A DNA stretch of 11,799 nt from Phycisphaerae bacterium (lineage in GTDB: Bacteria; Planctomycetota; Phycisphaerae; Sedimentisphaerales; UBA12454). The stretch lies in assembly GCA_028712345.1 (NCBI GenBank), contig JAQTQF010000029.1, forward strand, positions 1 to 11,799, in the 5' to 3' direction. Below the pieces are notes generated by a model, which made no database searches, was not told the origin of the DNA, and saw only the letters and a list, made by a program, of their open reading frames with translations. Each line of letters opens with the position of its first letter. Position 1 is the first letter of the stretch. The position numbers and the translations under genes are program-made. Positions 6,720-11,799 of this stretch are shown here, piece after piece.

Positions 6720-7781
6720 CTAAAGCGGTGATGGTATATTTTCTCCGCTTAATATCCTGCCGACCGAATCGACGGTGTTGAGTTTGAACTTTAGCATTAC
6801 CGGCGCAGTGTTTGCAGGCATATTAAAAACGAAGTCATATAGCCTTGCTTTTTCGGCAATCTCTTCCGTGAGACCTTTTTGTTCAACGATATTCGCGTTT
6901 TTGATGAAACCTAAAGGGTAGATGACCTGGCTGCTGCCTTTTAAATCTCCGGCAGAATCTTTATCTTTGCACACAAGTCCGACCTGAGCCAAAGTAAAAG
7001 TTATTTTACCGCTTTCCGGCAGGGCTCCGCCGTCCTTAATCTTCCTGCCGTTTATCTCCGCTCGAACGATGAGTTGTTTCGCATTTGCCGGCATCTCTAT
7101 CGGCTGATTATCCGAGGCGGATATAAGTTCACTTTCAATCAGCCAGGCGCCTTTTACTTTGATTGCGTTTACGCCAGCCATCAATACATTATTTGTACTA
7201 TCCTTTCTGATACAGTTAAGATATATCTCATTTAAAAAATCCGGATGAAATACTGCCATGCTCTTTTCTCCGCTCATCGAGCCTTTACTCAGCCACGAAG
7301 CGAAATTTGTGACAAACCCGTCGGCATTTAAGATTAGCGTTTTATCGGGTTTTGAAGGATTTTTAATCTCTTTTTTCAGTGCGAACCGTTCGTAAGGCCA
7401 TCCGCCGAGAGGCATCATAGCGGCGGCAGTCAATACAACACCTGCAATGATAAATCCTGCACAGGCGGCAACCATCGCCCTGGCTGCTCTGTCAATAAAA
7501 TCGCCGAAGTATATATCCGCCGGTGCGAGCTGTTCGCCTGCTATATTAAATATGCAAAAAGTAACTGCGAAAACAAGCAGAAAAACTCCGCCCAGTACCC
7601 ATTCGCCGCCGAAACCGTAGCCGAGGACAAATCCGGCCAGGGTTTCAAAAAAAGCCATTGCAACCATTAAGCCAACAACGGCACTTATCAGAATCACAAA
7701 CGATTTTATCAGTGTACTCTTAAGATATACAACGATTACGGTTACAAGCATTATTAGAATTACAGCAAGTTCTGCCAGCAT
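6720..7781 (-). CDS. CvpA-like membrane protein with large C-terminal soluble domain
   Basis: A 353-aa protein started at the ATG at 7781, which has GGGAG five bases upstream; a TTG four codons earlier lies next to the preceding stop and is not needed. Four membrane helices are visible at about residues 1-20, 27-46, 62-80 and 103-123. The segment GDFIDRAARAMVAACAGFIIAGVVL matches the conserved Asp-Arg loop and last helix of CvpA (colicin V production protein) family members. The remaining ~225 residues form a soluble domain of mixed beta character (KQLIVRAEINGRKI, SGKITFTLAQVGLVC) that is not part of standard CvpA, which is about 160 aa. Its function is unknown. It is last in the pilT operon, 12 bases after the GspE-like gene. 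Confidence 0.72.
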   Translation of the reverse strand: MLAELAVILIMLVTVIVVYLKSTLIKSFVILISAVVGLMVAMAFFETLAGFVLGYGFGGEWVLGGVFLLVFAVTFCIFNIAGEQLAPADIYFGDFIDRAARAMVAACAGFIIAGVVLTAAAMMPLGGWPYERFALKKEIKNPSKPDKTLILNADGFVTNFASWLSKGSMSGEKSMAVFHPDFLNEIYLNCIRKDSTNNVLMAGVNAIKVKGAWLIESELISASDNQPIEMPANAKQLIVRAEINGRKIKDGGALPESGKITFTLAQVGLVCKDKDSAGDLKGSSQVIYPLGFIKNANIVEQKGLTEEIAEKARLYDFVFNMPANTAPVMLKFKLNTVDSVGRILSGENIPSPL

Positions 7782-7793
7782 TTTTACTCCCAA

Positions 7794-9458
7794 TTACTCC
7801 ATTGCCTCGGTGGTTTTCTTTTTCTTTGCGTCCTGTGAGCCTGACAAGGCACGGATGACTTCGTTTATGCTTATCAGCCCCGTAGCTACTTTTCTTATGG
7901 CCTGTTCCTGCATATAGAGCATTCTTGCGTGTCTGAAAATGTTGGCAATATCAGCCATACTCTTTGCCTGCTTGAGCAGCTTTTTGGTTTCGTCGGTAAG
8001 TATAATATATTCAAATATAGCTTCTCTGCCGTGAAACCCCGTGCCCTGGCAGTTTTCGCATAAGATGGGTTTTCCGTGTTTGGTGTATGCCTGTCCGGGG
8101 CGATAAAAAACCTTGATTTTTTCCGCCGGTATATTGAACTTTCTCAGCATATCTCTATTCGGCTCATAGGGCTCTCTGCACTTGTCGCACAGCTTCCTTA
8201 CTAATCTTTGATTGGATATGCCGATTAAAGTATCAATTGCGAGTTTTCTGTCCCCGACAAGATTGAGCCATTTTCCCATAGTTTCTACAACGCTTGACGA
8301 GTCCAGTGTAACATATACCATCTTATTGTCTTTGGCTGCCAGGCAGGCCAGTTTGGCCACATCCTTTTCCTCGCCGTGTTCGACACCGATGATTTCCGGT
8401 CCGGTTCGCAGCATAGTTTGAAATTTTCTTGCATAGGTGGTCGTGCCTGTGTCGCTCATAGAATAAACGACCTGTGTTATGTTTGGCAGCTCGCCGGCAG
8501 GTTTTTTTTCGAGGACATTTATGTTATTCATAAAGGGGTCATTGTTGCGCAGCAACGCATATAAACTCGAAGTTACACCATTTTTTTTAGGGCCTGAAAC
8601 AATGAATACGCCCTTTGGCCCGCTGCGAAGAGTCTGGAACTGTTCTAACTGGTCGGGCAGAAGTCCTATGCCGGGCAGCTGCATAAGATTGTACTCGGCA
8701 AACAGTTTGAGTCTTATCTGTTCGCCTGCCGTTGTTCCCGCAGTTGTCAGTTCCCATTCATGAGGTATGCCGTCCTTTTGCACGATAAAACGGCCGACCT
8801 GCGGTTTGCGTTTTTCTTCGACATCAAGGTCGGCGAGGTTTTTTAAATATCTTAAGAAAAATTCTATTTCTTCTCTGTCCCTGGGCGGCTGTTTTTCTGC
8901 TACGCCGTCGATAACGAGATGAATATCATACTGCTGAGCCGAAGGGAGAAGCACGGCATCGCTTGCTCTTCGCCAGATAGCGTCGTTGAAAAATTCCTGT
9001 GAGGTTTTAAATCCGAAGAATTCCGGTGTTTTTGACTGCGGCATTGGTACCGTGTTTTTGTTTGCCGTTATAAAGACCAGGCCTTTGGTGATTTTTTCGA
9101 CTTGTTTCTTTTCATTGACAAACAGTCCCTTTATGTGCTCGACAGTTAAAACTCTCTGGAATTCGCTGACAAGGCTGTTGCGGTGCATAACATAAATTAT
9201 TCCCATAGCTGCGACAGCGACAAGGTACATCAGGAATCCGATGATGAAAAGCGGAATTACAAGCCATATAACGCTACCGGCGAGGCCGGCGACAAATATT
9301 GCAATAGTCCACCTCGCAACATTTGTATGGACCTTTTCGGCGTCACTGTTAATCCATTTAATCAGCGGAATCCACAAAAAGAAGGCGATTACAAAAACAG
9401 CGAGTTTTACAACGGAAATATATGCACCGGTCTGAATTGTAGCTGTAATTATTGACAT
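7794..9458 (-). CDS. Membrane-anchored GspE/PilB-like protein with degenerate P-loop
   Basis: A 554-aa protein (ATG at 9458). Residues 12-92 contain about three hydrophobic helices in place of the usual GspE N1 domain. From about 160 onward it follows the GspE/PilB ATPase layout: an N2-like part (ASDAVLL...IHLVIDGVAEK), then the motor domain. The key motifs are eroded. Walker A is GPKKNGVTSS (289-298), with Val where the invariant Lys should be. The Walker B/GEIRD region reads IIGVEHGEE (356-364), and the His box TLHTN reads TLDSS. In contrast, the zinc tetracysteine is intact (CDKC 424-427, CENC 467-470) and so is the GFHGREAIFEYI element. It is therefore probably a non-hydrolysing paralogue kept for a structural or regulatory role. 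It sits between pilT and the CvpA-like gene, with 23- and 12-base gaps. Confidence 0.85.
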   Translation of the reverse strand: MSIITATIQTGAYISVVKLAVFVIAFFLWIPLIKWINSDAEKVHTNVARWTIAIFVAGLAGSVIWLVIPLFIIGFLMYLVAVAAMGIIYVMHRNSLVSEFQRVLTVEHIKGLFVNEKKQVEKITKGLVFITANKNTVPMPQSKTPEFFGFKTSQEFFNDAIWRRASDAVLLPSAQQYDIHLVIDGVAEKQPPRDREEIEFFLRYLKNLADLDVEEKRKPQVGRFIVQKDGIPHEWELTTAGTTAGEQIRLKLFAEYNLMQLPGIGLLPDQLEQFQTLRSGPKGVFIVSGPKKNGVTSSLYALLRNNDPFMNNINVLEKKPAGELPNITQVVYSMSDTGTTTYARKFQTMLRTGPEIIGVEHGEEKDVAKLACLAAKDNKMVYVTLDSSSVVETMGKWLNLVGDRKLAIDTLIGISNQRLVRKLCDKCREPYEPNRDMLRKFNIPAEKIKVFYRPGQAYTKHGKPILCENCQGTGFHGREAIFEYIILTDETKKLLKQAKSMADIANIFRHARMLYMQEQAIRKVATGLISINEVIRALSGSQDAKKKKTTEAME

Positions 9459-9481
9459 CAAATGTTCTGGTCCTTTTCCTG

Positions 9482-10621
9482 TTAAAGAATACTGCCCGCA
9501 CTTGCTCTTATGCCTTTAAGAGCCATTTTAAGTTCTTCGACATTCGGAGCGTTCTGCAACGCCACTTTCAAATCAATCCATTCGCCCTCAACAAGCCTGC
9601 GCAGGCTTTCGGTGAAGTCCTGCATTCCCTCGTTCTGACAGGCTCTGATAACCGAATCAATATCAGATTCCCGTTTTTCTGATATCAGTTTTTTTACAAT
9701 CGGGTTGGAAATTAGGATTTCCACCGCAGGCACTCTCTTGGCCTCCTTTTTCAATCCCGGCAAAAGCACCTGACATATAATAGCTTTGAATGCGGATGCG
9801 AAAGTTTGTCTGGCCAGCTCTCTTTCTTCCTGCGGATAAAGGTCAAGAATTCTCTGGATAGTCTGTGCTGCGCTTGCCGAGTGCAGTGTTCCGAAGACCA
9901 AATGCCCTGTTTCAGCCGCTCTCATTGCCGCCTGCAGTGTTTCATAGTCTCGCATTTCACTGATAACAACCACATCCGGGTCCTGCCGCATTAGAGATTG
10001 CAGGGCGACATTATAATCGTGCACATCGATACCGAGTTCTCTCTGAGATACGAGTGCCTTTTTGTCCGTATGTATAAATTCCAGCGGATCTTCTATTGTA
10101 ATTATGTGACAGGATCGATTGCGGTTGATATAATCTATCATTGAGGCGATTGTAGTGCTTTTACCGCATCCGGTAGGTCCCGTAACGAGTACGATACCTT
10201 CGTGTGCCGTATTGGCGATTTCCTCTATTGTCGACGGCAGATGAAGAGTCTCAAAAGGCGGAATTTCAGAGGTTATCCTCCTGGCCGCAAGGCTTATCTT
10301 GGTTCTCTGCTTGAAAATATTTATCCTGAACCTGTCTGCCTGACCGACTTCGTGAGCAAAGTCCAGGTAGCCGTTTTCGAGGAAAAAAGTTTTTTGTTTT
10401 TCGCTTAAAATCTCGAAAACCAGTTTTTCAATTTTTTCCTCTGTAAGCGCCTGGCCGCTGGTGCTCTTGATTTTTTCCTGCATACGCAGTTTTGGGGGCT
10501 GGCCGACCTTGAGGTGTAAGTCGGATGCCTCCGCTTTCACGGCCGCCTTGAAATACTTGTCTATTTCCGGCTCATGCTCAAAGTGCACATGGCTGTCAAT
10601 TGGTTGTTTGCCGTCTGTCAT
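9482..10621 (-). CDS. pilT: PilT-type twitching motility / pilus retraction ATPase
   Basis: A 379-aa protein, close to the usual PilT length. An N-terminal PAS-like domain begins with ASDLHLKVGQPPKLR (32-46). The ATPase core has Walker A GPTGCGKS (148-155), the Asp box ITIEDPLEF (175-183), Walker B VVVISEMRD (217-225; PilT usually has VGEMRD) and the His box GTLHSASAAQTIQRI. All catalytic residues are present. The C-terminal AIRNLIRE signature of PilT is only loosely kept (NPIVKKLISEKR). PilT hexamers depolymerise type IV pili at the inner membrane. The ATG has GGAG six bases upstream and is chosen over an adjacent TTG. It is first in the operon, with a promoter at 10724-10751. The family is certain; a strict pilus role is inferred. 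Confidence 0.9.
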   Translation of the reverse strand: MTDGKQPIDSHVHFEHEPEIDKYFKAAVKAEASDLHLKVGQPPKLRMQEKIKSTSGQALTEEKIEKLVFEILSEKQKTFFLENGYLDFAHEVGQADRFRINIFKQRTKISLAARRITSEIPPFETLHLPSTIEEIANTAHEGIVLVTGPTGCGKSTTIASMIDYINRNRSCHIITIEDPLEFIHTDKKALVSQRELGIDVHDYNVALQSLMRQDPDVVVISEMRDYETLQAAMRAAETGHLVFGTLHSASAAQTIQRILDLYPQEERELARQTFASAFKAIICQVLLPGLKKEAKRVPAVEILISNPIVKKLISEKRESDIDSVIRACQNEGMQDFTESLRRLVEGEWIDLKVALQNAPNVEELKMALKGIRASAGSIL

Positions 10622-10723
10622 CAATTACTCCGGTTCATAACTGCCTATTAGAGAAAAAGTTATATCTCTTTACTCGTAACAGGTATAAACTGTATAAATT
10701 TATGTAAAAGTCCTAAAAAAGCC

Positions 10724-10751
10724 ATTTTACGGCAAGATAAGTTATTGTCAA
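10724..10751 (-). promoter_or_regulatory. Predicted sigma-70-type promoter of the pilT operon
   Basis: On the minus strand a perfect TTGACA (10751-10746) is followed after 16 bases by TAAAAT (10729-10724), five of six matches. Predicted transcription would begin near 10717, giving a leader of about 95 bases before the pilT ATG. It diverges from the plus-strand promoter at 10820-10848. Confidence 0.68.
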
Positions 10752-10819
10752 TATAGATGTTGGGTCTTTTTTTGGTCTGTTTCTTTGTAATCGCTAAATT
10801 ATTGTAAATGTAGAGGTTG
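10742..10819. repeat. Imperfect direct repeat between divergent promoters
   Basis: The 21 bases at 10742-10762 and at 10799-10819 agree at 18 positions (TTATTG then an A/T-rich core, then GTTG). The centres are 57 bases apart. The first copy overlaps the -35 of the pilT promoter and the second abuts the -35 of the YkgJ/hisS promoter. It may be a regulator site or chance similarity in AT-rich DNA. Confidence 0.4.
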
Positions 10820-10848
10820 TTGACGAGTCTGATAAGTTGTTCTATAAT
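10820..10848 (+). promoter_or_regulatory. Predicted sigma-70-type promoter of the YkgJ-like/hisS unit
   Basis: TTGACG (10820-10825) is followed after exactly 17 bases by a perfect TATAAT (10843-10848). The start codon lies 44 bases downstream, at 10893. This is one of the best promoter matches in the window and fits the expected strong expression of a tRNA synthetase gene. Confidence 0.75.
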
Positions 10849-10892
10849 CGCACGCTTGTATTTTGGTAATTAAATAATGGTGAGAAAGTAAA

Positions 10893-11327
10893 ATGGCTAA
10901 AAAGAAGAAAAAAGCAAAAAAAGTTTTATGTCACGCATGTAAGGGTCTGTGTTGCAGGTATATGGCTTTGCCGATAGAGACGCCGAAAGACAGGGGCGAT
11001 TTTGACGATATTCGCTGGTACCTGGCTCATAAGGATGTTTCGGTATTTGTTGAAGACGGCGACTGGTACATAAACATTAAAAATAAGTGCAGACATATTT
11101 CTGAAAAAGACCACCGCTGTCGAATATACGAAAAAAGGCCTCGTATTTGTCGTGGGTACAAGACTGTTGATTGTGAATTTACCAGTGATGAATATGATTA
11201 TTCTCTGCATTTCACTAATGATAAGCAGATGGAAGAATATATGAAGGTAAAATTCGACAACAACAAGTCGGACCATCCCATCAATTCGTTGAAGAAACGC
11301 AAAAAAAAGGCTCGCTCAAAGAAATAA
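10893..11327 (+). CDS. YkgJ-family cysteine cluster protein
   Basis: A 144-aa protein with the CxxC...CC signature of the YkgJ (UPF0153) family: Cys13, Cys16, Cys20 and Cys21 in LCHACKGLCCRYM, then Cys66, Cys76, Cys86 and Cys94 in KCRHIS..HRCRIYEKRPRICRGY..DCE. The eight cysteines and the RCxIYExRPxxCR core are the family hallmark and are thought to bind zinc or an Fe-S cluster; the biochemical role is not known. Unusual tails are present: a lysine run at residues 3-10 and a basic C-terminus (KKRKKKARSKK), which suggest nucleic acid or ribosome contact. The start is ATG with GGTGAG eight bases upstream. hisS follows after 18 bases, so the two are probably co-transcribed. Confidence 0.85.
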   Translation: MAKKKKKAKKVLCHACKGLCCRYMALPIETPKDRGDFDDIRWYLAHKDVSVFVEDGDWYINIKNKCRHISEKDHRCRIYEKRPRICRGYKTVDCEFTSDEYDYSLHFTNDKQMEEYMKVKFDNNKSDHPINSLKKRKKKARSKK

Positions 11328-11345
11328 AGCCGGAAGGCTGAAATT

Positions 11346-11799
11346 ATGAAAATCCAGGCAGTAAAAGGAACGAGAGATTTTTATCCAGAGGATATGGCAA
11401 AACGCAATTACATTGCCGACCTGTGGAAACAGGTCTCGCTGCGCAACGGTTTTGTTGAATATGACGGCCCTATATTCGAGTATTTAGCGATGTATCAGCA
11501 AAAAAGCGGCGACGAAATTGCTTCACAGTTGTTTGCTTTTCAGGACAGGGGCGAAAGAATGCTGGCTATCAGACCGGAAATTACCCCAACCCTTGCCCGA
11601 ATGGTAAATCAACGAATAAACACGCTTCCGAGGCCGCTCAAGTGGTTCTCTGTTCCCCGCCTCTGTCGTGCCGAAAGGCCGCAGAAGGGCAGACTTAGGG
11701 AATTTTTCCAGTGGAATGTAGATGTTATTGGTATTGAAGACTGCCTTGCCGATGCCGAGGTGATTTTCTGTGCTGCCGATTTTTTGCTTGCCGCAGGTC
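11346..11799 (+). CDS. hisS: Histidyl-tRNA synthetase, N-terminal part
   Basis: The first 151 codons; the gene runs past the window end. It opens with KGTRDFYPEDMAKRNYIADLW, the class II motif 1 region of HisRS. RPEITPTLARMV follows at about residues 80-91, where bacterial enzymes have RPEGTAG. Motif 2 appears as CRAERPQKGRLREFFQWNVDVIG. The enzyme charges tRNA-His with histidine in the cytoplasm. The spelling around motif 2 (GRLREFFQWNVDVIG) is closer to the eukaryote/archaeal style (GRYREFYQCDFDIAG) than to E. coli's GRYRQFHQ. The ATG has AAGG eight bases upstream and follows the YkgJ-family gene by 18 bases. Confidence 0.95.
   Translation, partial: MKIQAVKGTRDFYPEDMAKRNYIADLWKQVSLRNGFVEYDGPIFEYLAMYQQKSGDEIASQLFAFQDRGERMLAIRPEITPTLARMVNQRINTLPRPLKWFSVPRLCRAERPQKGRLREFFQWNVDVIGIEDCLADAEVIFCAADFLLAAG

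Noticed and set aside
10622..10892. Small genes, tRNA or riboswitch in the pilT/YkgJ intergenic region
   Set aside because: No frame with a ribosome binding site and no cloverleaf or known riboswitch core seen; the region is explained by two divergent promoters.
10926..11276. Minus-strand frame opposite the YkgJ-family gene
   Set aside because: Shadow of a well-supported cysteine-cluster gene that has its own promoter; the product resembles no family.

Overview
The window looks like part of a Planctomycetota chromosome, most likely a Phycisphaerae-type lineage. This is inferred from content: a PknB-like Ser/Thr kinase with a C-terminal membrane anchor, a secreted RCC1-repeat protein ending in a Cys-rich cadherin/HYR-like region, a GspE/PilT ATPase pair, a YkgJ cysteine-cluster protein, moderate GC and frequent TTG codons just upstream of real starts. 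No marker gene here proves the phylum.

Layout. (1) 2-223 is the 3' end of a HAD-family phosphatase gene on the plus strand. It meets, tail to tail, a minus-strand pair at 218-1839: an aminoglycoside-phosphotransferase-fold kinase followed by a TetR-type regulator joined by an ATGA overlap, with a good promoter at 1873-1901. (2) 1921-4196 holds a radical SAM enzyme with extra C-terminal cysteines, then a tail-anchored Ser/Thr kinase, both on the minus strand. (3) 4197-4722 is mostly non-coding but carries a 50-codon plus-strand gene (4482-4634), a long-range inverted repeat in its leader, and a bidirectional hairpin terminator at 4657-4683. (4) 4723-6528 is a secreted RCC1-repeat protein gene on the minus strand, interrupted by one in-frame TAA at 6130-6132 with no frameshift. 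(5) 6720-10621 is a tight minus-strand operon: pilT, a membrane-anchored GspE-like protein with a ruined Walker A motif, and a CvpA-like membrane protein. (6) A 271-bp divergent promoter region (10622-10892) separates that operon from the plus-strand pair YkgJ-family protein and hisS, the latter cut by the window end.

How the genes may work together: the pilT operon has one intact motor ATPase and one probable non-catalytic paralogue fused to membrane helices, plus a polytopic membrane protein. No pilin or platform gene is visible. This is the most unusual gene set in the window. The APH-like kinase/TetR pair looks like a small self-regulated unit. The radical SAM/kinase pair could be co-transcribed (17-nt gap), but no substrate is evident. 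The 50-aa gene lies divergently next to the radical SAM gene and has its own ribosome binding site and terminator.
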